A stretch of 64,000 nucleotides of DNA from Humulus lupulus (taxonomy: Eukaryota; Streptophyta; Magnoliopsida; Rosales; Cannabaceae): the NCBI RefSeq assembly GCF_963169125.1, contig NC_084802.1:21483107-21547106 (forward strand), read 5' to 3'. Of this stretch, positions 34,389 through 45,659 are shown in pieces (position 1 is the stretch's first letter; each line of letters opens with the position of its first letter). The notes under the pieces were generated by a model. That model made no database searches, was not told where the DNA came from, and was given only the letters and a program-made list of their open reading frames with translations. A program made the position numbers and the translations under genes.

Positions 34389-34638
34389 ACAGGTTAATGG
34401 CTCAGAAAGCATTGATGAAGAATATCAGGCATTGCAAGTATCGCGATTTATTGAGGGTTATAATAAGGAAGGAAGAACAATAGAGAAAAGAATGAGCAGT
34501 CCATCAATGCTTGGCTTCATAAATTCACTGATCAGCGGTGGCAACGCTGTGTACCTAATTGTTTTTGTGGTTGCGATTATTATTATGGTTATACAAACAT
34601 TGAGGGGAGATGAAGAACCTGCTAGGGTTAGCACTTGA
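34389..34638 (+). CDS. Putative host gene C-terminal exon with a tail membrane anchor
   Basis: A polypyrimidine stretch and acceptor (TTTTGATTACAG) precede a frame reading QVNGSESIDEEYQALQVSRF, IEGYNKEGRTIEKRMSSPSM, LGFINSLISGGN, AVYLIVFVVAIIIMVIQTL and a short acidic tail ending PARVST-stop. The hydrophobic run of about 19 residues close to the C-terminus would make a tail-anchored or type II-like membrane protein. There are no stops, and codon content differs from the repeats on either side. Upstream exons are not recognised; they may lie beyond the copia insertion at 27614. I do not recognise the family. It could also be a captured fragment, though no transposon ends bracket it. Confidence 0.5.
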
Positions 34639-34722
34639 GACGAAGTGAATCAATTTGGCAGAAGTAGTTCTGTCTCTGAAATTGAGAGTAGTGAACCTAG
34701 ATCTGGGAAAAGAAAGACTAAA

Positions 34723-35319
34723 TGTTGATAATAGTTGCTGCAGAAATTAATACAGAAACGAAATTACCGAATTAATAATCTGGGTTGAGTTGCGGACTAG
34801 GTCGCTCTCTTTAAGACGTTCGCAGCACTGCCCAGAATTGTGCAAGTAGACTATCAGCCACATCGTCCTCAGGATAAAACAACCCAGTCGAACACTGTAT
34901 CGGACCCCCACTGCACTGTAGAGAACTGTCGAATACAAACACCCTAAAAGTTGGACAGACAATAACAGGAATAAAAAAACCTTAATTAAATCGTGGGAGG
35001 GGAATTTGGATCCCTAAAAAAACTGAAGAGAAAAAGTCTTCTGTTTACCAAAAAAATTAATCACTCCAACCAGCTCGGTCCAGTCAGATAGCAGCGCACG
35101 TGGTGTTCAGGTGAGCCTTTGTGTAACTCCTCCCTCTTCCACAAAAGTGGGTACCCCTTAGGGCACAGTCGCAAGGCTCAAGTCTACTCTATATATATAT
35201 ATATATATGCCCTCACAAATAAGTATTCCAAAGTAATGTGAGACTCTCTAGGAGTCAATTAAGCACCTTTCTATTTTTAACAATTCATATATATATATAT
35301 ATATAAATAAGTTCCAACA
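34723..35319 (-). mobile_element. Solo LTR (597 bp), TSD CTAAA
   Basis: The termini are TGTTGATAATAG (34723) and GTTCCAACA (35319), flanked by CTAAA at 34718-34722 and 35320-35324. Orientation is tentative; the minus sense gives a TGTTGGAAC start and a U5-like end, usual for copia LTRs. It includes (TA)n runs near 35192-35208 and 35287-35306. It sits about 85 bp after the stop of the putative host exon, in the presumed 3' UTR or just beyond. Confidence 0.88.
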
Positions 35320-36532
35320 CTAAATAATCTTAAAATTCAAACGGTGGAAACTGAGAAAACAAGAACAACCTACGGTACAAAAGTTTCTTAAAAAATTTAA
35401 GTTTATCCCAAGAAGCAAGTTAGGAATCATGTTCTTATTCCATTTTAATTTTATTATTGATATCTTAATTATAGATTATGCTTTGAATTAGGAGATTTTA
35501 TACAATGTAATTATTTGTTTGAGGTCGAGGGTATAATTTGAGACGATGACTGCATAATGCTTTTTTATTCATGTTTTGCACTCAAAACTAGAGGAAATCA
35601 TTCAACATTTGGATTATGAAACTTTTGCATATGAAAAAAATCGTCAAGACAATTACAAAAAAAAAATATTATTCCCTTCGGACTAGTTCTATTTAAGTAA
35701 TACTTTTGTTTATTTATGTATAATTTTACACTAAATAGTATAATTATATATTCTATATAATAAGTGTGTAGATAACATAAATTTTTTGTTTTAACGATTT
35801 TTTAGTTTTTTAATGTTAACTTTAACGAAATATTCTATATTTAACAGAATATTCTTATATTTAACAGTAGTTTGTAGACACTTAAGTTTAAATAAAATAA
35901 AATAAATAATTAAAATATAATATTTTTGAGATATTTTACAATAATAATTATTTAAAAATAATAAATAATTATAAAAATTAAAATAAGATATTTTGCAATG
36001 ATAATTTTTTTAAAATAATAAATAAATAAACAAATTAAAATATGATATTCTTTTAGATATTTTATAATGATAATTATTTAAAAATAATAAAGTCATATAT
36101 TTTATAACTTAAATAAAATTTAATTAAACTTAAACTCACACATTAGAATAATATCATATTAAATATATAATATAATCTACTATGAATTAGCAATAAATTA
36201 TTTTTTTAAAAAACTAGTAAGAAACTTAAATTTAAAATTCACGTATAAACAAACATAAACTTAAAAAAAATGATTTAATTAAAATATGATATTTATTTCA
36301 AAATTATATGACATTAATAAAAATAATTAATAAATTCTATAAATAAAACTACCCAAACGTACATATTGCACGTTGCTTGTATCTAGTATATATATATTTA
36401 TATAAATTTATACATAGTTATATAATTATGCCAAACTGTCATAAATTATATGAGTTTCAAATTCAAATTTAATTAGTTAATTGCATATAACTGATGATAG
36501 TTTGGTCATATTGATAAAATTTAGGTTATTTT
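35320..36532. other. AT-rich non-coding stretch with a possible Helitron remnant (35752-36386)
   Basis: No coding sequence. TCTATATAATAAGTGTG at 35752 resembles plant Helitron 5' ends. AAACGTACATATTGCACGTT followed by GCTTGTATCTAG|T at about 36356-36386 resembles a hairpin plus CTAG 3' end before a T. The base preceding TC is T rather than the expected A, and the interior is featureless AT-rich DNA, so this remains a possibility only. Confidence 0.3.
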
Positions 36533-37338
36533 TGTTGACGTCGTTTTTCGTCAACTTGAAATGCAGAGCACGTAAACAGTAAATAATTATGGCCTGAAAA
36601 TACAACAAAACAAGGAGGATTTTTTACGTGGTTCAGCAGTCAACTCTGCCTAGTCCACGAGTCTTTGTTATTAGAACTTAGGAAATTTCTGGAAATTCTT
36701 CAGAGATGAATTCTCCAGAGTTTCTCTCAAGATCACAAAATTTCGGTCCCTTACAAAGGTACATAACTTCTCTATTTATAGAGGAAGTCTCTGAATACTA
36801 TCCCACACGTTTAGGGAAGTTATTTTGTATATTAATAAATTTAATGGCTTTAAAGCCTGTAACTCCTATAAACAAGGAAACGTCCCCTGAAGACCAGGGA
36901 GCGTGTAACTGACTAATAAATATCCCTTTATTGTAGGGAAGTTACAACAATAATATCTCTTGAAAGCATAGATTGTGTCTCTTCATGTGACCTATTAAGC
37001 CGTTCAAGGTCAGCAATCGGCACCATGTCTGTCTAAGTCTCTGAGTGAGTATAAGTTGTCTTGCTCTCCCGAAATCAGTTTGGAGAGGGTAAGTACCACC
37101 AAGGCCGCCTTATCCTGAGCTTACACCCAAGCCAATCTTGGGCCACTTGATCCGAGGTTACCCGACAATGGACGCACTCCGATATTCTATCTTTCGAGCT
37201 TGTAAGGACTTTGAGGCTGCCCAGCTTCAAGGTTCGGCGCCTAGGGTGCAAACACGTATTCTAGATATTGTGAGCTCACACCTGACGAAACCAGCTTTCG
37301 AGATTACAATTCTCAAGGCTCGAAATCTAGGTGTAACA
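36533..37338 (-). repeat. 3' LTR of element A
   Basis: TGTTGACG (36533) to GTGTAACA (37338) on the plus strand; in element sense it starts TGTTACACC and ends CGTCAACA. A TATA motif on the minus strand lies at 36773-36780. The adjacent tract (37339-37352, minus sense TTGACGGGGCAAAA) is the polypurine tract. I count roughly 35 differences from the other LTR. Confidence 0.92.
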
Positions 37339-37612
37339 TTTTGCCCCGTCAAAAGTATTTGTTCGAATCCTATGAGAAGGAAACTTTTGAACTACTTTCC
37401 TTGGGAACTGTACCGTCACACATACTCGAGTATGGACACGTGTCAGTTGGGTATTGCCCGCTCACGGTACTCGAGTACCTTGGAAATCTGCCCACGATCG
37501 TCCGCCTGCCACCTTTTCGGTACCAACTTGTCGTATATCCCTAGCCGTTGGATTTGATAAGGATCCTGGCCAATGGCTTGGATTAACCCCTTTTTACCAT
37601 TTCTGATTGTCT

Positions 37613-37619
37613 ATATATA
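37613..37619 (+). promoter_or_regulatory. TATA box of the antisense gene in element A
   Basis: CTATATATAAGG lies about 270 bp inside the 3' LTR boundary and 215 bp before a 5'-UTR splice donor. Element B has TATATAAAAG in the equivalent place (45631). The conserved position in two diverged elements supports a real promoter. Confidence 0.6.
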
Positions 37620-40600
37620 AGGCCCTGGACATCTTCTTCCTCTTACTTTACGTTCATTAGAGAAAAAAGAAAAGAGACAAAACCAGAGGCCATCCCAGAA
37701 AGCTTTTTGCTTTTGCATGTTCTCCCAGCCAAAGAAGCAAAGGACCGTCAGCTTGTTCGAGACCGTGAGGTTATACCTGCAGCCTCTCCTTCAATCAATG
37801 ATTTCTCTACAATCGCCATCTTCATTGCGTAAGTATCTGATGATCTTTTTCTTTTTTCTTTATGCCAGTCTCTGTCTGTGCTGTTTTTTCATTTCTGGGA
37901 ATGTGCTGGTTTATTTTTTTTTAGTTTGACATGCTAGGAAGCTTTGACCGATAGGTATTAGTCTAGGTTCCCCATCACTGGTTATGAATCCAGTTCAAAT
38001 GTAGGAAGACCCCAAATATGAGTTTTTTTTTTCTTTTTTTTCTGGGTTTTCAAATTCTTGAAGACGTATCTTGTACAACAAGATATCGGGTACAAAATCT
38101 TGATTTTAAAGAATGCACGATACCCAAGAATACCATTTTTGAATAACCGCCACCTTTTTCCCTGATATTTCGGGATTCTAAAAAATTAAATCCATTTCCC
38201 TCCCTTTTTCGTGGAATACACATTGTGACACTTAATCGGGTCTCTAGGACCGAACTTGCCTCATATCCTAGCACTTTCGAGCTTAACCTACCAAGATCGT
38301 CATTCTTGACTCCTTGCATGCATGACCCTCACCACTTTTTTCTTTCTTGCTAGATGTCACAGAATCAGGAAAGACGGTGGGGGTCATCGTTTGCTATTCC
38401 CTATTCGCCAAAAACTTCAAGCCTGGAGTCACTGTTTGCTCGGAACCAACGTCTGATTCGTGAATACGATCTCGCTCGCGAACAAGAAGAAACCCGAGCT
38501 CACTACCATCGCCAAATTTTTGAGGTCATAGAGAAGAAAAGAAGGATTCTCCGAGAAGCTCTTTACCCGGAGAATAACTCTGGGCCTAGACCGATCCCCC
38601 TCGACCCTAAACTCAAAGTTACAGTTGCCTTCAAACCAGGTGACCTTCAATTTTCACTAATGGGGGAGCCCTCTACCTCGCAGCCAAGGAGGGAGTTTTT
38701 TTAGGCCGAGCACTATTGGAGCTCGGTTACCTCGCTAGGTCAGATAAACGATATCTTGGCCTTTCACGGTATAAGATTGTCAGGCTCGTTAAGGTATCGA
38801 GCCCCTACCTCCAGTGAGCAAAGCTGCCATGCTCCGGGAGACGGGAATCCTGACAACAAGCTGAGATATGCGGCTTGGAGCCAGGAGCATATGAAGGCAG
38901 GAGCAATACTGCCTCTGAAGTCTTTCTTCAAGGACTTCATGAACTTCGTTGGGTTGGCTCCATTCCAGCTCAACACTAATTCATACAGGGTTCTATCTGC
39001 CCTGAGGTTGATATACCACAAGCTGAAGTGGGAAGGACCGTCGCCAGAAAAGATCCTGTATTTTTTCTGTTTGAAAAGCAATCCCTCCCGAGCTTGGGGA
39101 GGAGACGGATTTTATTACCTTTCGAGCTATCCCAAGGAGAAAAGATGTTTGAGGACCTTCCCAACCATCCTCCTGATTTTAAGGCCTATCCCCGTCTTGA
39201 TGCTATTCGTTCAGACGGATCCGTAAGTACCCCACCTCCTTTATCTCTGTTGTAACGAACCAAATTCACTAATAAGGCTTAAGGGCCTTGATTAGTGTGC
39301 CTGGAGGGCATAATGGGAATTATGTGTGATTTTTATGATTAAGATGCATGATTATGATTTTAAGCATGTTATATGACTATGTGTATTATGTTATGTGATA
39401 ATTATGATATGTGATTTGTACCACGTGGGTGAGGTGATACTAATGAGATGCACGTGCCGAGACGGTTCTAGAAAGCTAGATAGTGGTAACTGGTAATTTG
39501 GTAACCTGCGTAACTGTGAGTAACCATAGAGAGTAACAAGTTTTGCTGGAGAGGTGGTAGAATTGTAAAGCTAGTAAAAGGACAAGTAAGCCCTTGAGGT
39601 CTAGTTAGAAAGGGATATTAATAGAGGGATAAATTGGTCTTTTGGCAGTAAATAGATGAGTTTGAGCTGAAGGAAAATACATTTACGTATAACATTTTGG
39701 GAAGTTGGTTTTATGCCAAATTTTGGAGACCTAGAAGGAGAACAAAAGAAAGATAGAAAAGGGAAGCTGAACTTTAGCTCTTGGAAGGAGAATCAAGGGG
39801 TGTTTGAAGTTATCAATCAAGCTTAGGCCAAGAATACTCAGAGGTAAGGATTTAGCTATGATATGTTTAAGTTTCAAGTCTGGTTTTTAGATGATGAGTA
39901 TGAATTGAAGCAAGTTGGTGGCTGGTTTTGCATGAATTCAGAGTTGGAATAATCAAAAGAGAAGGTGATTTGAAGCTAGAGTTGAGGAGAATTCAAGCTG
40001 GGTTCTTGACTGAGGTAAGAGTGTATCATGTTTAAATTTTCGTAGCTGTTATGATTTAAGAATCTAAAGGGGCTGGTTTACACTTTTCTCAAGCTTTGGT
40101 TCAAGGGTTTGAATCTGAATTTGAGTGTGAATTCTGTGGATGATTGTGTAATTGAGCTAGGGTATGATGTTTCTAGGTTGTAGTGAGGTCTATTTGGGGT
40201 TTTGAGTTGGTTTTGAGGCTTAGGTATAAGTTTGGGGTGATTTGAAGTGGTTTGAGTTCGGGAAAACGCAGGGGAAAAACCCAGAATTCTGGGCTCGCGA
40301 AGGAGCGCCGCGGCGCAAGGCTGTTTCTGGGCGGTGTGCGTGATCTCTGACTTGCTGGGCGCCGCGGCCCTATAGGGCAGCGCCGCGGCGCTAGGCCAAT
40401 TTCAGGACGTTAGAATTTGCAATTTTGAGCCTTTGCTCCGGGGGTTCGGGGGATGTCTTCGGTGCATTGTTTTAGGGATTTGGGGGTTCCGAGAGTGTGG
40501 GATTGGTTCCGGGGAGGTAGCTTTGGATTGATTAGTGACAAAGGATGTTTCATTTGTGTTGTGATTAGGACTTTGGAGAGGCTCGGGGTAGAGGACCGTG

Positions 40601-43371
40601 CTCGCGGCTTCGTGGCATCGGAAACCAGTGAATTGAAAGGTAAAAAAACTGCACCCGGATAAATGTTGGTGATGGGACTAAGTGCTTCCAAGAATTGTGT
40701 CGTGTCAATGTTGGTATCACACCAAGGGACATGTAAAAGCGGCCTAAGAGTGCCGTACTTGATATTAGTGCACAGGGCGCGAAGTGGCCATTGGTAGCCA
40801 AGAATAACAGGATAACGGAGGGAGCAGCTTGAGAGCGCTAGCCCTGGTTATCGTTTGTGAATTGTGAATGTTATGAACTGAAATGCCTAGTATGTGGAAT
40901 ACTTGTCTATACTGACTGATGATGTATTTGAGTTTATGGGGTGCAATGTGAGATATTGATTTGTCTGCTAATTGTTCGTGCTCTGTTGTTGTTGTGTTTT
41001 CTTGCTGGGCCTTAGCTCACGGGTGCTACGTGGTGCAGGTAAAGGCAAGGGCAAGCTGGACCAAGCCTGAGGTGGAGAGCTCCGAGGTGGAATGTACATA
41101 GCCAGCGGTTCGACCGCCACGGTCGAGGAGTGGACCAGGACAGGGATCACCTAACTACTAGTTTTGCCTTAGCATGGCCAGTTGTTGTATATAAACCCTG
41201 AGTCTTTTGTAAACGGTCTTTGAACTTAATATTTTTGGGATCCCATGTAACAGATAATACTTTTTAATGGAAATGTGGCTTTTGAGACCAAAACGCTTTT
41301 AACCCTAGTTCCTTAATAGTTTCAATAACACGATTTTATTTAAATGACTTGTTTAGCAAGTCTGGCACTTTATAAACACATAGTGTAACGGTCTTGGCTA
41401 TCCAGGGCATTACATCTGTGCTCGAACTTTTGTCTATAGGCTCGTACTTAGTTGAAATGTATTTTATTTTCCAGTCAACTATCATCGTCCAACTCCTTCT
41501 GATGAGATGAAGGAGCATACTGAGTCTCTGCTCTGACTCCCCTATGGCAGGAGATCTCTCTCATACCTTTTGCATGAAGGTAAGCTCCGAGCTTGCGGGC
41601 TCTTGGGAGATGGCCAGTCTACCTCGGATTGGTCCAACAAAAAATATGACCGCTGGGAGCTCGTGCCTTTGCCAACAGGCATCCTCCCTCCGAGGAGAGA
41701 GGTGAGGCCCCCGCCTCTAGTTCACCGAAGGAGCCCACAATCAGGAAATGAGGCCAACGATGAAGCCTTGAGCTCGGGCTCGGATGATCACGGTATAGTC
41801 ATCCTAAGCTCGAAAATTTGGTCCCCCACCCTATTAAAGCACAAACCCGATAGGCTAGTTCTGAACGAAGACGATAGAAATCACTTTTATGTGTGGACTT
41901 AGGTAGATGAATGGGTTCATAGGTTCGATAGCTGGCTCGGGAAATACGATACTATGTATAGCATGAATGAGGTATGGAACGTAATAGCCGTCTAATACGG
42001 GACCAATGACTATAGGACCTTTCGAGGTTGACGTCCACATATAGGGAAGGCACTCCCCCCGCCTCTTTTGAAGATGGGGGAATTTCATGGTCTCCGAGCT
42101 CAAGCTCAAAGGAGAGTTCCAGTTAGGTTTCGCTCCACTCGCCTTTTCATCACTTTGCGTACTGGTGTGATGTTGAGTTACTTTATATATATTTCTTTCT
42201 TTTTTGTTAACCCATACTGTGGTGTGACTGTGTAGGTGAGATGGACTCCGATCTCGACAATATTCTCGAGAGTGGCTGTGCCAAGAGGAGCAAGCGCCCT
42301 AGGGGGTCGCGAAAGGTTGACCGGCCTGCCAAGGTCCTTAAGAGGACTGAAAAGACACCTCCTCCACCAGCTTCGCCCGCCACGAGCTCCGCTGTGGTTC
42401 CGACTCCATAGGTCGGGGCCTCCACTACGGTCGATCCCCAACCTCCTATCTTGGTTCATCCGATGCTCGGTCCACCTCCCAAAAAAACCCTCTGCTTCCC
42501 TAACCCACAAGTTGTCGGTTTCTACTCTCATTGAGGAGTATGTAATTGACAATGCCGCTGGGTCCCATGGGGCTACGTTGGGCTCGGACGTCTTTCCCCG
42601 AGTGGGCCAGAGCTTTAGCAGTTTTGATGCTCCTCACTGGCAATTTTTGAACGATGCCCGAGATTGCAACACACTTTACGAGAAGAGTGTCAAGCTTGCC
42701 ACCACGGTAACCTTTCTTTTCTCATTACTAACTATATATATAGATGGTCCGTATGCTAATGTTGATCACTTTGTATGCCAGAATCTTGTTGTTTCTGCTC
42801 AGCTCAACTATAGACTGAATAACGAGGTCCATTCGAGCAAGTCCTACGCTCAGGAGGCCAAGGATCATCAACTTAAGCTAAGTGATGAACTGAGGGCAAC
42901 CAAGGGAAAGCTTGAGGCAGTAGCCGAGGAGCTTAAGGCCAAAACATCCGAGCTTGAGAAGCAGAACGCTAGGCTCGCGGAGCTTGAAAAGGAGAACGCT
43001 AAGCTCGTGGAGCTTGAGAAGGAGAACGCTCGGCTCAAGGAGACTAATAAAAAGCTCGAAGAAGACAAGGCCGCCACTTTTGATATAATTGAGGGTGAAA
43101 AAGCTCGGCTCCTTGCCGAGTACAAAGAGAAGAAGGACCAAGCGGTTGATTTGGCTATGTACATAATATGGGCCAATAACGACGACCTCGATACCAGCTT
43201 CCTAGGTCCTCTTGAAGCGAAGCTCCTGGATAAGTGGAATGCTCGGCTTGAGCGGAGGAGGCTGCTTGGGAGGTTGCCCAGGAGGCTGCTCAGAAGGATA
43301 GTCATGCTATTCGTCCTGAGGAGTCTAGTGCTGCTGGTGCTGAGAAGGCTAAGGAGACTGCTCCTTCTTGA
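37620..43371 (+). pseudogene. Spliced antisense gene of element A ('putative gypsy type transposon' domain)
   Basis: Predicted structure: a 5'-UTR exon, an intron 37829-38353 (GTAAGT...CTTGCTAG), ATG at 38354 directly after the acceptor, exon to 39222, an intron 39223-41474 (GTAAGT...TTTTCCAG) swollen by a solo LTR, further exons from 41475 and 42236, an intron 42707-42781, and a last exon to TGA at 43371. The second exon carries KAGAILPLKSFF, APFQLNTNSYRVLSAL and GPSPEKILYFFCLKS (PF04195-like). The C-terminus is a charged coiled coil (ELEKENAKLVELEKENARLK). Defects: TAG at 38702 where B-type sequence has glutamate, a frameshift near 39130, others near 42480 and 43250, and a TGA in RHYE-equivalent coil sequence. 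One donor near 42110 is unresolved. Function is unknown. Confidence 0.7.
39251..41414 (+). mobile_element. Solo gypsy-type LTR (2164 bp), TSD TCTGT
   Basis: TGTAACGAACCAAATTC at 39251 to CCAGGGCATTACA at 41414, flanked by TCTGT at 39246-39250 and 41415-41419. It is the only full-length representative here of the family whose truncated relatives end at 16543 and 18683. It includes a CCGCGGC-rich block near 40300-40400 and a short GC-richer open frame (40453-40662) that I take as chance. It lies entirely within intron 2 of element A's antisense gene, in the sense orientation of that gene. Confidence 0.95.
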
Positions 43372-44187
43372 ATCTCATCTCGGGGCTTCGTTCCTTTATT
43401 TTTGTAATTGTTTTAATTTATGCCCGTAGGGCCGATACAATTTCTTTTTCTTTTAATATATATGCTTTACATTTCTTGATTCGAGATATTTTGCACATTT
43501 TATATTAAAGAATTGCGTATGTTTGTTTATTCGCACAAACATAATTTGGATTTAGGCTCGAGGCTCGATGCATTCTTGCACAGTTTGCTCGAATTATCCG
43601 CTTCTGATCTCGTTATTCGTCAAGGTCGGATATTACTTTAACCATGAACCTGAAACTACTTGTATGGTGTGTAATGCAAACGGTTTAGTTATATCTTATT
43701 TTTTAGTTACTTTTTCTCATCCTCGGTTATCTCTCCGAGGTTATGAGTTCGAAACTATTGTTTTATATGATACTCCAGCCTCGATCTCGACGTAACTCGA
43801 AGTGGGTTTATGTTCTAACTTATCGTTGATTAGTTTTAGCTGGTTTGCTCCAAACCTGTTAAGGTCGTGATTGGTTTGTAATCCATACACTTATATGTTT
43901 TTGATAATTCGATTATATCCAAATTATCTTAGCTCGCGTATTTGGTTATATCCAAACACTTGTATGTATTTCGTATATCTTAATTTATTTTTCAAGCTGG
44001 TGGTATTTATATATATACCAATGATGCCCCCTAAATATCCTATGAATGTGACCATAGGTTATTAGATTAAGAGAGATTGCAAAAATAAATCATATCGGAC
44101 AAAATAACTCTTTTATTTAATAAAATCCAAAAGTAGGCAAAACAGTATAAATAGACAAGCATGGTTACAAGAAACATCCCTCCTACA

Positions 44188-44614
44188 CTATTGATAGTAA
44201 GGTCTTAGGTGTTCGCCATTCCATGCTCGCGGTATTAGGCTCCCGTCCAATCTCGCTAGCTTGTAGACACCGGATCGGATGACTGACTCTATCTAGTAGG
44301 GTCCTTCCCAATTTGGCCCGAGCACGCCAGCTGCTGGATCTCGTGTTGCCAAAAATACACTCTTTAGCACCAGATCTCCCACACCAAATTTTCGATCTCG
44401 AACCCTCTCGTTGAAGTACCTGGTAGCTCGCTGTTTTTATGCAGTGTTTCTCACCTGTGCTTCGTTTCTTCTTTCTTCGATCAGGTTTAAGGCTTCTTCG
44501 AGCTGGGTGTCGTTCGAGATTTGGTCATAAGCGTGGGTTCTAATTATAGGAATTTCGACTTCAACAGGCAACATAGCCTCGCAACCGTACGCTAGAGAGA
44601 ACGGGGTATGCCCT
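44188..44614 (-). pseudogene. Element A integrase, C-terminal part (separated by element B)
   Basis: The minus strand reads GHTPFSLAYGCEAMLPVEVE, YDQISNDTQLEEALNLIEER, RDRKFGVGDLVLKSVFLATR, VLGPNWEGPY, a stop, and RAWNGEHLRPYYQ-stop at 44188. This is the end of gypsy integrase (the GPNWEGPY/LK-YY module without a chromodomain). It joins the N-terminal part ending at 57250 across element B: ACAGGG at the break restores the codons for T-G-H-T-P. At least two stops are present besides the insertion. Confidence 0.9.
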
Positions 44615-45367
44615 TGTTGTCGCGGTTCTTCGCCAACAGGTAATTAATAGAATAAGAGAATGAGATTAGTGCTAAGTAACGAACCGTAACAGATGAATGA
44701 TCTTAAAATAAAATGATGATACGAATACTTTTTTTAGGTGGTTCAAAGGTTAAAATCCTTCTACTCCACCAGCCAATATTATTGCTAGTTTTCTGGTATT
44801 CTTTACATGGTATTTCTTTACACAATAGAATCCAACCCTTTGCAACTCCCAGGGTCTCCATATTTATAGGAGAGGGCACCTGGGGGTTGGCAAGGGGGGC
44901 CATCCCGTGACCTTCTTACCCATCATGTCACTTCTGTGACATTCATGATTAATTCCTAAAACCTGACAAATGAAGTGTGGTCTAATCAATAGGTAAGGGG
45001 GATAATGGGCCGCACGGCCCAACCCAGTTGTGGGTGCCTGAACACGCACGTTTATGCTGCGTGTCCAAGAATTCAGGGATATATCAGACACGTGATGTCT
45101 GATATATGCACGTTTAGATTGCGTGGTTGACTTTATAAAGGGTCACAGCTTCCAACTCAAGCTCGCACCTTGAGCTGGATGTCTTCTTAACACGCGGTGT
45201 CTATACTTCTGACCCAACTCCTCAGTACCCTTAGTAAGCCTTTGGTTACCTCGAGCTAAAGAGGTGGGAGCTGGTGACAACAGCTCCGGGCACGTGGCAT
45301 CCACGTGGCTGATATAATTATGCCATGCCTCAGCTTGCTAATAGCCCGTGGAGAATTAGGGCGTACA
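44615..45367 (-). repeat. 3' LTR of element B
   Basis: 753 bp, plus strand TGTTGTCGCGG to GGGCGTACA. A minus-strand TATA motif lies at 44861-44868. The G-rich polypurine tract abuts at 45368. Roughly 28 differences from its partner at 56493-57244. Confidence 0.93.
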
Positions 45368-45630
45368 TTTGCCCCCCAAGCCCTTGCTCGTGGCACATGA
45401 CGTCACCCGAGGCCATAGTGGGGGATTTTAGGCTTCCTTATGGACTCTTCACATTCCGCTCATTACGCAGGCGTCGAGTACGTGGAGCATCGTGGTTGGT
45501 GATGGTACGTCTTCTGAGAACCGCATTAAATGGCCTAGCCTATACTCGGCCGTCGTTTTGCCTTTCGAGTAGAGATCCTCGTATCCTACATCAAGGCAAT
45601 CCAACGGCCCTCCTCACTTGACCTTTTACG

Positions 45631-45640
45631 TATATAAAAG
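45631..45640 (+). promoter_or_regulatory. TATA box of the antisense gene in element B
   Basis: TATATAAAAG is followed by a pyrimidine-rich leader (TTCTCCTTTCTTCTCAG) and a splice donor CTGTAAGT at 45857. Spacing to the LTR boundary (about 264 bp) matches element A. Confidence 0.65.
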
Positions 45641-45659
45641 GGGTGGCCACCTTACGCAT

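Noticed and set aside
37138..37557. 139-codon plus-strand frame
   Set aside because: It runs across the LTR/polypurine boundary of element A and contains no motif.
40410..40801. Short GC-richer frames in the solo LTR at 39251
   Set aside because: Within an LTR delimited by a perfect TSD, with no homology to known proteins that I recognise.
42236..42480. N-terminal 80 codons of a long plus-strand frame starting at 42236
   Set aside because: The frame is shifted relative to the ATG at 42241 (MDSDLDNILESG), which gives the likely real reading; only the later part of the long frame is used.
42868..43305. 145-codon Ser/Leu-rich minus-strand frame
   Set aside because: It is the exact antisense of the coiled-coil exon (Leu/Glu/Lys repeats) of element A's plus-strand gene.
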